Shown here: one piece after another, positions 1-10,849 of the stretch
Position numbering within the stretch: the stretch's first letter is position 1
Layout of the letters: each line of letters opens with the position of its first letter
NCBI RefSeq assembly: GCF_033439725.1
Contig: NW_026944387.1
Span: 3,968,001-4,032,000 of the forward strand
Source of the DNA: Neurospora tetraspora
Taxonomy: Eukaryota; Ascomycota; Sordariomycetes; Sordariales; Sordariaceae
Direction: 5' to 3'
Length of the DNA: 64,000 bases
The notes under the pieces: generated by a model
The model's input: the letters and a program-made list of their open reading frames with translations, nothing else
Told to the model about the DNA's origin: nothing
Database searches by the model: none
Made by a program: the position numbers and the translations under genes

Positions 1-679
1 GAGAAACGATGGGCTAGGGCGACGGCGATGCTGTGGTATGGCTACCAGCGGACTCTGGCTTGGGAGAAGCGAAATCGGCACAAGAGTCGGGTAGTACCGC
101 GAACGGACAATCGCAAACAGTTCTTCAGCCAGCCTTCATCGACAGAAGACCTGATGCCAGAATGTTCGAAGGCAGTTGGTAGAGATGGATGCCGCGCAGT
201 CGGAATTTTGGGGAAATTCGTGAACAGACTGGAATGTAAAAACACCGTTCGCGAAAAGGTGCTGAAAGCAACATCCGACAGTCCGGACATCGATGTCGGG
301 ATTGGGCGCACGGGCCATGTGTGAAATCACCAACACCCATCGACGACACTGCACCAAACTTCGGCTTTGGATTCGGTCTATTGGGAGTCATCCCTGGGAA
401 GATATGTTGATTCAAAAGAGAGAGTGGTAGATACAAATGAGAAGGAAGATGAATGTTGTGCGCTGTTTCTCGAACTCGTTGTTGACGCATTCAATGTCGG
501 CGGCTTCTTTTTTCGGGAACGGATGAAGCAAGGGAGAGAATTGTGGAAGACATGAGGTGAATTAAAAGCAGATGCGCACGGATCAGGATTCGCTCGCTCT
601 GACAGGTGCCAATGCACCCACTGCAGCAAATGACAGTGACCAGCGGGTGCCCCGCACTAGCTGCAGGGGCAGCGAACTG
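1..679. other. Intergenic stretch, no gene supported
   Basis: No reading frame here has a recognisable domain, convincing introns or a signal peptide. The short open frames on both strands overlap each other and look like chance. Base composition is ordinary for the gene-bearing parts of the window, with no RIP signature. Confidence 0.5.
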
Positions 680-682
680 TTA

Positions 683-1055
683 GGGCGTGTTTGGATGCTC
701 TGAAATGGCCCTCTGAAGTGGGTGTTCTGAAATAGCTTGTCAGAAGTATTGCACGGGCCTTTCTGAAATATCTGAAATTCTGATTTTGGTTCAGAAACGT
801 TCTTGGGCCTGAATGTTGGCTCTGAAATTCGAGGATTTGATGAAATTTGATTGGATGCATCTCAAAGAGTGGGGCCAGAATTTCAGAACGGGGATTTTGA
901 AAAGATTTCAGAACCAAAACGTTCAGAGCGCTTCCAAACAGCACTCTAAAAAGACAATTTCAGAACAGTAACGTTCAGAGCGCTTCCAAACAGCACTCTG
1001 AAAAAACCGGGTCTGAACATTTAAGAGCCCAATTTCAGAGCATCCAAACACGCCC
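683..1055. mobile_element. Tourist-like MITE (PIF/Harbinger type), 373 bp
   Basis: The ends are inverted copies of each other: the left end starts GGGCGTGTTTGGATGCTCTG and the right end is its reverse complement, with about 25 bp matching. The element is bordered by TTA on both sides (680-682 and 1056-1058), the TWA target duplication known for PIF/Harbinger elements. It has no transposase frame, so it is non-autonomous. Inside, a 30 bp unit beginning AACGTTCAGAGCGCTTCC is present twice (918-947 and 970-999). There is little RIP-type AT skew, as expected for a repeat this short. Family assignment rests on termini and TSD only. Confidence 0.8.
918..999. repeat. Direct duplication inside the MITE
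   Basis: Two near-identical 30 bp units (918-947 and 970-999) lie 52 bp apart. The unit resembles the element's own subterminal TCAGAGC motifs, so it may be an amplified end sequence. Confidence 0.75.
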
Positions 1056-1058
1056 TTA

Positions 1059-1949
1059 GCGTCTAGAAGCAGTGACGCCTGACACGGGCCAATTCCCAAC
1101 AGCAAGCGAGTCTCGATTTCGCAACATCGAAACTCCAACTTTCCACGTTCGAAACATACCTATTGACCGCGTGTCAACCATTACAAGACCCTTTGCTTGT
1201 GAGCCAAGCTCTGGACATACCTGAGCACCACAGAACATCGCCATGGCCTGCGACAGATGCTCACCGGCCTCACACGACCAACAAAGCAGACAACGGCTGA
1301 GTGTAACTCAACCCTAACCCCACGTGAATGCGTCCAGTAACATGGTTCAAACTCCTCGGGTATTGTCGACAAGTATAGACATATCTCTAGTGCATGTAGG
1401 TATACTGGCATCTCCCCACGATCCATTAACCATTTCCGAAGTGTCAATTTTGTGAACTGCTTTGAACTTCTCTTATCCGACCGATGTCCACTCAAAGATG
1501 GCCTTTCTGTTCCCAAAGAATGACACCAACCACCCGGCCGTGTCCTGCAAGTCTGTAACCAACATCAGTCCGTACACATCCCGAGTCATGTAATTGTACA
1601 CGGAAAGATGTCGGGTCGTTGTGAGGCTTTCTTCGTGAGTTCCGCATCCTGTGATCCAAGACGACCCAACAAGTGTTGGATGCTCATAACAGTCTCCTCG
1701 TATCTGAGCCGGTGAAAGAAAGATAGGTTGAGTATCATACAGATGATACTATGTGGTACCGTCTTAGTCCTGGCCTCTGCTTGTTAGTTGCTATCAGCCT
1801 TCACAAAGCACTTGAGGACATTGTGGCTCTTGAAGACTATAAAGTCTAGGCGATATCACTCCACCAGGTTTCCATCCTCAACCTCACCAGAACCCAAGCT
1901 GCACTCTTTGTTAACTTATCATTTGTTCATAATCCCTGTCCGTGTCACA
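1059..1949. other. Intergenic stretch and putative promoter of the next gene
   Basis: No gene is supported. The last 200 bases before the start codon at 1950 are the likely promoter and leader of the three-exon gene. An upstream in-frame ATG at 1788 exists, but its extra 54 residues look like translated leader, so it was not used. Confidence 0.4.
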
Positions 1950-2616
1950 ATGGCAGGCAGTCAGTCTGGAAGCTCGCAAGCTGACTCAAGTCAGTCCGAA
2001 ATGTCGCTAGGGGAGCGCATTGCCGATCTGGCGTTCAGCTGGCAAACTATACACGAGTTCCTGAGTGACTCTCCGCAGAGTGTTAAGGAAAAGTACAAGG
2101 CGCGTGGATTCGAGTTGTACTTTTACGAATCGTTCAACGGCTTACCCGAGCCCGCTGATGACGCGGCGGCAACGTTCTCATTCAAGGCTCATTATCCCGG
2201 TGACGAGAACAAGGCGACTGAGGTTCTCACGAAAAGTCACGAGGCACTCAGACCTCACCTTGAGGCCGCCTCTGATGCTTGTTACGCAGGTAATTTATAC
2301 CCTGGCTACTGGTCACCGACTAAAGGTCTGAACACCTCTTCATCCAATGCTGACGATATTCCCTGCCCTAGCCAACGACGCTTTGAAGAAGTTGTTGAGG
2401 GATATTAGTAATAGGCCTGAAGATCGTGTAAGTTAGCCGATTGCGAAGAACAGGACAAGGCCCGACTGACTCAATATTGCTGTCCAGTATAATGAAGCTG
2501 TCGGGGATGTATCGACGGTGCTCATCAATGTTAGCAAGCTCCACAGGCACCTGGCTGAAGTAAAGGAGATCATGAAGAGAGATGGCCACGAGCGGTACCT
2601 GCAGGAGGAGGAATAA
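1950..2616 (+). CDS. Small three-exon gene, unknown function (174 aa)
   Basis: Exons 1950-2289, 2372-2427 and 2488-2616. Both introns (82 and 60 nt) start with GTAA, end in CTAG or CCAG, and carry a CTGAC branch-site motif, and the frame stays open through both joins. The predicted 174-residue protein has a Ser/Gln-rich N-terminus (residues 2-18) and is otherwise rich in charged and helix-forming residues, ending in a stretch with KEIMKRDGHERYLQEEE. No signal peptide or membrane segment is visible and I recognise no family. The two well-formed introns are the main evidence that this is a real, probably cytosolic, protein gene. Confidence 0.72.
2290..2371 (+). other. Intron 1 of the three-exon gene
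   Basis: GTAATT donor, CTGAC branch site at 2350-2354, CTAG acceptor. Splicing joins a phase-1 codon and avoids the nearby stop in the unspliced frame. Confidence 0.7.
2428..2487 (+). other. Intron 2 of the three-exon gene
   Basis: GTAAGT donor, CTGAC branch motif near 2465, and CCAG acceptor. It lies between complete codons. Confidence 0.7.
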
Positions 2617-4313
2617 AGGACTCATAGTTGTCTTTTTTCAGACTTCCAGATCCTGAAAGGAATGTTGAAGAATGGAGGCTAGGACGCTGGGTTATGGGCT
2701 ACCTTAGTACGGAAGTGTACTTGGGGAGTGAGTCCTGTTCACAGTCTTTACTGGAGATTTTCATTCGTTGAAGGGGCCCCTTTTTGTTTTCACCGAACTC
2801 CACGGGCTAGCATAGCGGGCCTGCATATGCTAGCCATCGTGGGTACCTGTCATTCATTCATACATTTCTTTAGTTATTAGCTCCGTTTCTTTGAGAATTT
2901 CAAGTCATGGACCATGTTAACTCACTGTCATTGACTTTCTGCGAAATGCCAATGCCTGGCTGACAACCGTGAAAAGTTATGTCTTCCGCCTTGCACCCAA
3001 GTTTCCCCCAAAAAGGTGACTTGATCTCAAAACCGATGATGATTTCCGATGTTTTACTTCCATTAGACCTAGCAGCCGCATTAGCACACCTGAAGGTTGG
3101 CTTCAATCATGTATGAGATCGAGATCGACCCGAACATAGGGCATTGGGGGCGTAAGCGCAGATAAAACCCAATCAATCCTGAATGCACTTTTTCACGAAG
3201 TTTAAGCAGCACCATAATCAATCCAGTGGCCAACCGTAGCACTTGCCGGCTGATGAAATGAGGTAACACGGCCCGACTGGTTGGTGAAGTGTTTCCCGTT
3301 GCAGGAAACAATGTTGCACGACGGCACGGAAGAGGTCTCCAAGGTTGCACAGGTATTTCCGTCTGACAGCTGCGGCAAAGGGAATGTCCCCCTGATCGTA
3401 AAGTTGTTGATGGAGTGACGTCTTGGCTGGGAGCTTTGCATTGGGGCTGTTTGCTTAGTTTCCCGATGTTTTGGCGGTTCGTTTGCGTGCATATCGCTGA
3501 TTCGCCACCTACATGCATGCACCTGAACGTCCGTCCACCCCTACCGTTGAAATGACTACCAACGAACGGTATTTCATTGCCGAGCTTGTCTCCAGGAAGG
3601 AACACCACCTTTTTGATGAATATCTAGAGAGATAACAATATAGACAATTCGAAAAAAAGTGCAAAAAACAAGTGTGGTATGGTCCGTTTTGGATTCGAAC
3701 CAATATCTTCCTCAAGGACCTCAGTCAGAAGTGGAATCATTCCACCTCAGGGATGTTGCCTTTTACACCACCGAACCAACCACGGAAAGGTGGCCGGGTA
3801 AGGGGATTTATGTACCCCAATGGCACCTTTCCGCATGCGGCATACGCACACTACAAGTAGACGCCGAGTCGCAAACCTTTACGTCATACACACAAGGGCA
3901 GATTCCCTGCCTTTCCGCCTGGACAAAACACCATGATCCTCCCATGGCGACCATTTTGATCATTCTCCAGTTGCCGATTTCCTGCCCCTTGCGACAAAGT
4001 TCCGACAGTGTCAGCCGTGATGTGGTCACTCGCGCACCACCCGCCTCTACACAAATTCTCTGCAGTAATCCATTGGCGATGGAGTTTCTACACCATCATG
4101 CCCCGCATCGACCGATCTGTCGTCGTCAATAATCCGCCATCATCTCCAGTCGCCATGGCTTAAATAACAATCGGCCACACCCAGTCCTCCAGTACTGAAG
4201 CTGGCTACCGGCGACCTCGACATCTCATAAACAATTTTTCGAGAGACCGAGGCGCATCTACTTTTTTAGCGCCCTGTTACCCTCGACGAAATCATCACGA
4301 CCGTCTCTTGACC
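2617..4313. other. Intergenic stretch with weak open frames
   Basis: No gene is firmly supported. A minus-strand frame at 3202-3522 has several cysteines and an Asn/Thr-rich composition that could belong to a small secreted protein, but it lacks a credible signal peptide. A tRNA-like sequence at 3681-3777 is listed separately. The bases just before 4314 are the likely promoter of the next gene. Confidence 0.35.
3681..3777 (-). pseudogene. tRNA-like relic
   Basis: On the minus strand a perfect B-box-like GGTTCGAATCC sits in a 5 bp T-arm. It is followed by ACGGACC, which pairs over six bases with GGTTCGG at the other end. A plausible D-arm with AAAAGGCA in its loop, and a hairpin with TGA in the loop, lie between. 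The length (97 nt) is long for a tRNA, and the base before the putative anticodon is not U. I read it as a decayed class II tRNA (possibly Ser) or a tRNA-derived sequence, not a working gene. Confidence 0.3.
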
Positions 4314-4981
4314 ATGTCTACCACGCGCTTCCTCCCCTTCCCCGACCCCAAGACAGTCGGCTTCCTCGACCTGCCCCTCGAGATCCGCATCTTCATCTAT
4401 CGCGAAGTCGTCGTCCAGCCCGACACCGTCGAGTTAAGCCGCAGTCGACCCGTATTCGAGTGTCTTCTAGATGACGACACCACAGCCATTCTCTCCCTCA
4501 ACCAACAAACAAGAGCCGAAGCTCTTGACGTCTTCTACTCCGAAAACACCTTCCGTATTGTCGCCGAAGAAGATAACGAAGATCTCCTGAGCATACTTCC
4601 CCAAGCCGACCGCCTACCGATTCGACGCCTGGAGTTGACGCACCCAGTTATTGCTTCTTCGCCGTCGAATACGATGTTATACAGGTCGGATGTGGGCAAC
4701 AAGGCATGGATGTCCGTCCTCTCGAACCTCAAGAGCCTCTGCATCATTGTTGTTCAGCCATCCCAATTGCCGGTATACGAAGAGATTGTGGCAAAGGAGA
4801 ATGGGGAGGAGCGCAACACCATGATCTCGTTGGGTGACATCAAGAGCTTCTATTCGCAGCTCGTGTCGCAGTCATTGGAGAGTTCCAGGTATGCTTGGCT
4901 TCTTTACTCCGTCCGCGTATATCACTTGCTGACCTTGACGGTAGATCTACGCTCGTCTCGATGTTAACACTGAGGATCTAA
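4314..4981 (+). CDS. F-box/2EXR-like protein
   Basis: Exons 4314-4888 and 4945-4981, giving 203 residues. The N-terminal region has FLDLPLEIRIFIYREVV (about residues 17-33), the pattern of the fungal F-box-like and 2EXR families. LSLNQQTRAEALDVFYSENTF, typical of the same families just after that motif, follows at about residues 62-82. The intron has a GTATGC donor, a CTGACC branch site and a TAG acceptor. Reading through it instead gives a similar length with a different tail ending at 4967, so the C-terminus is uncertain. These proteins are usually taken as substrate-recognition or protein-interaction factors. No substrate can be inferred here. Confidence 0.75.
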
Positions 4982-5830
4982 CTCATGTTACTGGAGCACC
5001 AACATGAGGAATGTTGCGAGAATGCAGTATGTAATATGTACTATGCCATCAATGTCTTTGTCCTCCATTGCTATGTACAGCCCACCCAGACACCTTCGTT
5101 CCCATCTAACACGCACATCGTCACACAGGACCGAAATCACGGCCCCCATTACGACCGCATTCCACCACTTTACAAGCACTGCGAGTATCAGTCGTTCTGC
5201 TTCTTGCAAGTCGACCCCGAAGCAGACGTCGTGCACCCGGTATACCCTTTACCACCACACTGTCCCCACTTCGCAACAGTGCAACTACCACCACCGTTAC
5301 CTGTACCCGGCGTCGTCGGGTGCGTCGGGGTAGTACCGCTTCCCGTTCCCGGCTGCGGGCCCATGATCGGCATGGCACCCGGCAACTCAGTCAACCGCCC
5401 ATCAATATTCTCCGCGACCTTCTGCTTCTGGGAGCACTGGTTGGCCTGCGCAATGGTCGGCCTCTTTGAGGACGCCATCGCAAGTATCACAGTTGGCGTT
5501 CATCGCCCGCTGCAGCGCATCGCCCTTCCAGCCGAAGACATAGTCACCGTGCGTGCCGTAGCCGGTGAAGTCACCATAGCTCCAGACGAACGGCTGGCTG
5601 CCGTCCTCAGACCAGATGCTCTTGTCGTTGAAGGGCCTGGTGTCCCAGATGACCTCGTAGAAGAGCTGGGGGATCTTGACGGGGTGGGACGCCGGGCCGG
5701 GGCCATTGGTTTCGAACGTGCCGCTGGAGGGGTAGGCAACGTACGAGGAGTGGTCGGCGGAGTCCAAGTTCTTGCCGTCCCAACAGGTGGGGAAGAGCAC
5801 GTTGGCCATGATGCCCTCCTTGCAGATGCG

Positions 5831-5838
5831 GTTGGGCA
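5831..5838. repeat. 8 bp target-site duplication, left copy
   Basis: GTTGGGCA, identical to 6189-6196 on the far side of the hAT-type MITE. Confidence 0.9.
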
Positions 5839-6188
5839 CAGCGCTTGAAACAACTCACCTCACGTAACTCGACTCAACTCAACTCAACTCAACTCGACTC
5901 AACTTGGCGGTTTTGGCTGGAGCTGCAACTCGACTTGGGACCCTCGAGTTGAGTTGAGTAAGTTGCCAAACGGTGGGGCCATACAAAATACCTATCCCCC
6001 ATCCGGGGACCCCTTTTGGAATCCGGTCCCCGGGCAATTTTACTTCCAAAAAAAAATTCTGCCGGCCTGCTAAGAAGGCGGCCAACTCGCCGACTCAACT
6101 CGACTCAACTCAACTCGAGGTCTCGAGTTGACCCACTCAACTAACTCGAACCCCCGAGTTGAGTCGAGTTGAGTTATTTCAAGCGCTG
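5839..6188. mobile_element. hAT-type MITE, 350 bp, inserted in the DUF1996 gene
   Basis: Terminal inverted repeats begin CAGCGCTTGAAA at both ends (19 of 20 positions match), with an 8 bp target duplication GTTGGGCA at 5831-5838 and 6189-6196. CAG-type ends with 8 bp duplications are the hAT superfamily pattern. Both arms are packed with overlapping ACTCA/ACTCG pentamers (read as GAGTTGAGTC on the other strand) around a core at 5963-6085. There is no coding capacity. Deleting the element and one duplication copy on paper gives a continuous GETKSMPNRICKEGIMAN reading, so the insertion was precise. The nearly intact duplication and ends suggest a recent insertion. Confidence 0.92.
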
Positions 6189-6196
6189 GTTGGGCA
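6189..6196. repeat. 8 bp target-site duplication, right copy
   Basis: GTTGGGCA, identical to 5831-5838. Confidence 0.9.
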
Positions 6197-6792
6197 TGGA
6201 CTTGGTCTCGCCCGTGCGGGTGTCGAGCGCGTCCAGGCAGGTGAAGCTCAGCTGGCGGCACTGGTTGGCGGCCGTCTCGTTGCGGATAAAGGGGTTGCCG
6301 ACGATCTTGCGGAAGCCGGGCTGGAAGACGGTTGCCTTGGACCCATCCCAAGGAGCGGTGTAGTAGACGGACATGCCGCCGCCACGGGCACCGTCGAAGA
6401 GCACGTTGGGACGCTGGGCGGCCCGGTTGAAGATGCCGTTACGGGCGCGGAAGAAGAGCGTGGCGGTCCAATAGTTGGAGAAATCCTCGGAGAACTCGCA
6501 GGTGGTGCAGGTAGACTCTTGGGCAATGTCGTGGCGGCTGTGGTCCATGGTGATGTTGAAGGAGTTGCCGCCCACGATTTGGTGAAGATGGGGAGACTGG
6601 GAGGAGCCAGGGAAGACGATACTGGGGAGAGAGTATGTCAGTGATTGGGTTCAGGCGTATGAGAGGGCTTGGCTGAGTAGCTCACGGATCCAGACGCTCA
6701 GTGACGAGCTCAGAGCAAGTGAAGCGCAGGAGAGCATCAGCGCCACGGGCGCCGATGGCTAGAGCCGCCGCAAGCAGGCTTGATTGACGCAT

Positions 6793-7021
6793 TTTGATGG
6801 TTCTGAGTGATCGACAGTGGTGGTTGACAAAGACTGTAGCAAAGAGGTCTCCTTCTCGTACTGTGAGAGGACATGACTTGAGGATGATCCACGGGATTGG
6901 CGGATTAGCGGTCGATCATAGAAACACTCTCAACAGGGCGGCGCTGGCCATCTTTATCCTCAACGAGGACTTCCTGCCAAGCATACCGCTGTCTATAGTT
7001 GGCCATGAACCACTCGAACAA
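6793..7021. promoter_or_regulatory. Remaining promoter region of the DUF1996 gene
   Basis: Only about 230 bp separate the start codon at 6792 from the copia insertion point, so the upstream control region of this gene was probably cut off by that insertion. No specific operator is recognisable. Confidence 0.35.
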
Positions 7022-7026
7022 CTATC

Positions 7027-7204
7027 TGTCGAAGTGAACGGAGTGAACGTAGACAAGGCACAAGAGAGTGGTGGTGAACTTATTGATTGAAGAAGAAAGA
7101 GAGCAAAGAGAAAGAGAGGGAAACCCTCGATATATATATATATAAGGATGTGAAACGATACGAGTAAGAATCTATATAAGGATCGAAATGTATCTTGTTT
7201 AATA
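7027..7204 (-). repeat. Copia 3' LTR
   Basis: Aligns along its length with 33850-34023 and is bordered on the left by CTATC. It lies outside the RIP-saturated zone, which starts near 7,560, so it keeps a more normal base composition over its left half than the other LTR. Confidence 0.85.
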
Positions 7205-7560
7205 CTCCCCCTCGAGCCAAAAGCCGAAAACGAAGTTCTCTTCTTCCAAGTACTGTGAAAGCGTGATCCTACAAGTGATAAGACAACAAGACTAGAAGCC
7301 ACAAATCAAAGTAATATTAAGTGTAAGGAGGAAAAGGAAGCTGTCAAACGAGGGCATCACGGTTCTGGACATATAAGTCAGAACTGCCACTCGTTCCCGC
7401 CTTCCCTTTCCGTACGGTCTTATCGATAAGAACATGAGCCTCTTTCCATCCGATGTGTTATGGTGCCCTGTACCTGGCACCCCATTGCCCAGTGGCCAGT
7501 GCTCTGGTAACCTGTCCAGCCATGCCATGACAAGTACTAAACGTTAGGCATAGGCTAGTA
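7205..7560 (-). other. Copia 3' internal region with little RIP
   Basis: Starts with the polypurine tract (CTCGAGGGGGAG on the minus strand) next to the LTR. No coding domain is recognised. Base composition is ordinary up to about 7,560 and then drops abruptly to the AT-rich state. Confidence 0.55.
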
Positions 7561-8067
7561 AAAACCCAGTAGGAAAAAAAGGTCTCTATATTTATAATGA
7601 TTAAAAATAATTGTTTCTGAGTAAAAGTAAGAATATTATAATTTAAAATAAAAATAATAAAAACTTTTCATATAAATAAGATATAATACATTTGAGACTA
7701 AATTTAGAATTAATTCGACGAATTAAATAAGATAATAATGAGAACTTTATTGAAAAGTAGGGGATTCTTGTAAGACAATTTTTAAAATTCTTTATATAAA
7801 TGAATTTTATAAAAATTTAAAAGTCGCGATTTAGTTTATTCGTCCGTACGTACCCCAGATTGACGGTTGTAGGGATTATAAAGGGACAAAATTAAAAGAT
7901 AGTAAATAATTAGATAATATTAAGATTGAATATAATAGTAATATAATAATGTATATATAATTAAGTATAGCGTATAAGGGTTATTGGAATTATTAAAAGC
8001 GTAGCGATACGTTTACTAAGGGTATTCGATACGGGCGCTAAATTTGCTAAAGGTATTTAATACGGGT
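7561..8067. other. AT-rich copia internal sequence
   Basis: RIP-mutated sequence between the end of the copia coding part and its 3' LTR. Around 7990-8067 and again at 24842-24910, a short unit containing GCGATACGTTTA and TAAAGGTATTCAATACGGG recurs. The Gypsy inserted into a small tandem repeat. Confidence 0.5.
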
Positions 8068-8072
8068 ATTAA

Positions 8073-8376
8073 TATTAGGCCCTAAAAGGGCTAGCACCGC
8101 ACCGGTAGGCACTTAAACTGAAGGACTCCGACGAGCCCTAGTAGGAACGCTAAGTATTAGCGTTATATAGCGTTGGAACGGCTCGGAGATCTTACGGGCT
8201 ACGCTACTATAAGACGGGTTTTGATATATAAATAAATAATTATCGGAGCTTCTTCCCTTAGGAAAACGGTTTAAATATTAAAGTACCTTTTATTATACCC
8301 CTGATTCGCAATCGCCCCCTATATAAATGCTCCATTCGTAGGCACTTTAATTTACCTTCCTCCACTAGTCTTAATA
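8073..8376 (+). repeat. Outer Gypsy 5' LTR
   Basis: 304 bp, aligned end to end with 24538-24841. Shared landmarks include CTGAAGGACTCCGA, ACTATAAGACGGGTTTT and TTCGCAATCGC. Confidence 0.88.
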
Positions 8377-10849
8377 TATTAATATTTTTACCCTCCGGGG
8401 ATTAAATTATTACTAATAGGATATAAATATATAACGGACGCTCCGTTTCTCGAATTATTAATAATACCCCTTCGGAATAACCTTTATAAAAAGAATTTCC
8501 TTCCGGCCTACCAGCTATTCCTATAATTGCAAAACTTAATATTATTTATTTACCTCCCCCTTTATTTTAATATTATTAGCAGTTTATTAAAAAAAATAAA
8601 CGATAACGGCTTTAATAATAATTAATATTCCTATGCCTCCTACGTATATTGTAACCCCTTTTTCAAAGACTATAAAATAGAATTTAAATAAACTCATTAC
8701 GAATTTTATATTAAAGTTATTAAATTCTTTATATTTACCCTCCCCTCGCGCCTTTCTCTTTAAGAATAGGATAATTTCGTAGAATTTTCTATTTGTAATT
8801 AATTTAGTAATTATCCTCCTATTCCTTATAATTTCCTCTATTAAAATTACCTCTTCTATAATTAATTCCGTATTAATACTATCTCTATTACCTTTTAAAT
8901 TATGTAATTATTCTCTCTTATTTCCATTTAACCGACGCCTTTTAATAAATTTTCTTCCTCCCTATTTACTTGTCCTAAAATTAATAATCCTTTTTATAAA
9001 AGTAAAAATTTAATTTATTTAAAGGGATTTTTTTACAATATAGAAAATATCTTCCTTAAATCGGGTTTAAACGTTAATAAACTATTATATATTTACTTTA
9101 TTAAATGTTACTTCGAAGGAAACTTTAAGAATTCTTAAATTAATTATCGTTAACATATTATATAGTAGCCTAATCATAATTACGTTCGCAACGCTCCTAT
9201 TTAAAAAGAATTTCGCTCGTTCTTCGAACGGAAATATAGTAATAATATTTACACTAACGAACGTACCGCCTTATTTAATTTTAAAAATATATAATAAGGC
9301 CCGACTAAAACTATAGGCAAATTTTATTAATAATTTTATACCGCAGAATTTAACCTATTGTATACTTAATTAGAGTTTTGATATTATTTCGTAATAAATA
9401 AACCGGTTATAGCTTTATTTTAATTCAAGAATCCTATCGGCTTATAGTATTAATATATTATAGGAAATTATAATATATATGGAGAAAATTTCGGGATTTA
9501 AAAATCGGTTTTTAATATAGCGGTAATAGTAATCCTATTATCTTTAGGTACTTTATTCCTAATTATCGTCCCCTAATCCTATTCCTACCCCTAATTTTAT
9601 TTCTTTTAGCGTTCTACCTATTTCTAATTCTATATTGATGTAATCGATTATTATTTATAATAATTATTGTTAGAATAATTATATTTACGGCTAAAATTAA
9701 GAGGAGAAGCCAGATGATACTCGTTTCGAATATAGTTAAATTAGATATTTAATATTTATTTACCCTAATAAAATCTATTACAAATATAATAATGAAAAAT
9801 ATAAATTGTTTTAATATATGTTCCCAGGAATTAATTCTAATTCAAAAACGAATGTTAAATTCATTATATTAGTAAGAATAGTTGTTATACCAATTTAAGA
9901 AGACGTAAATAAATTAAAATTATATTTAAATACGAAATTAAAAGTAAGGAGGCCTTAAAGTTAGTAGGCGGTTTACGGATTAATAAATTCTAAGTCGGAA
10001 TTGAACTTTATTAATCGGTATTTATTCGCCGAAGGTATTAAAATTAATTTTATAAATTACTATCTCTTTAATTTCTATTTTAAATCTGGTTCTACATATA
10101 GTTTAATTATTTATTTCCTTAAATTATATAATTCCTTTAATATTAAGCGGTAGTAATAAATAACGTTTATAATTATTAATTCTCTTAACGTTAATATTAT
10201 TTTTAATTATTTATAATTATATAATTTTAATTCTAAGATCGATTAGCGGCGAAGAAAATTCCATTTTTATATTGAAATATATAATTCTTTTAAAAGTAAA
10301 ATGCCTACGAAAGATATTTATTACGCCGCTATTATTTTAATAAATTTATATTAGAATTTAATTCTAATAATAGTTATAAAGGATATAAAGAATTAGATTG
10401 TTAATAATTTTTCCCTACCCTAATATTCATCGACCCTATTTAAAATTCTACTTTCTTTTCGTATAGAATTTTTAACCCTATTAGAATCCCCAAATTCTTT
10501 TGATAATTCCTTACTCCCGGCGGAGGAGTCTCCCGAATATTCCCTTTATATTTTTAAAGTCGCGTTAAATAGAGTTTACCCCCGTTAAAACCCTTACTAA
10601 AATTAATACTATAAAAAACGCCTATCCTAGAGCCGCCAGTAACCAAAGGAAATAAATTAATAATTCCCTCCGAATATAAGGAAATTAAATAGGTTTTCGA
10701 AATATTATCCGCACTCTTATTTCAATATAATTGGTTAGAGTACCGAATTAACTTCAAAGAATGAGAAGTATTTTCATTTAAATTTATTTACGCCCTAAAT
10801 ATTGAAGAATTGAAAATCCTCTAAGAATAAATTATAGAAGCGCTGTTGA

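Larger units (their letters stand above)
5170..6792 (-). pseudogene. Secreted DUF1996-CBM1 protein gene, disrupted
   Basis: The start at 6792 gives a signal peptide (MRQSSLLAAALAIGARGADA). A 64 nt intron (6622-6685) joins ERLDP to IVFPGSSQSPHLHQIVGGN, the start of a DUF1996 domain. Later family motifs are STCTTCEFSEDFSNYWTATL, then FPTCWDGKNLDS, HPVKIPQLFYEVIWDTRPF and GDYVFGWKGDALQRAM. A Gly/Pro/Thr linker and a fungal CBM1 ([12 protein letters not shown]) end the protein. Three lesions are visible: the 350 bp MITE at 5839-6188; a one-base frame change near 5465-5467; and a TGA at 5188-5190 where CBM1s usually have Trp, with YSQCL and a TAA (5170-5172) beyond it. Family members are secreted and linked to plant-wall growth. 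The catalytic activity of DUF1996 is not something I can name. Confidence 0.9.

Noticed and set aside
1788-1949. Upstream in-frame ATG of the three-exon gene
   Set aside because: The extra residues look like translated 5' leader, and the ATG at 1950 starts a cleaner Ser/Gln-rich N-terminus.
3081-3608. Minus-strand frame of 175 codons
   Set aside because: No domain, signal peptide or introns. A competing frame in the same place looks equally protein-like, so neither was called as a gene.
4985-5848. 287-codon plus-strand frame opposite the DUF1996-CBM1 gene
   Set aside because: It is the reverse of the CBM1, linker and DUF1996 coding sequence, which has clear family motifs on the minus strand.
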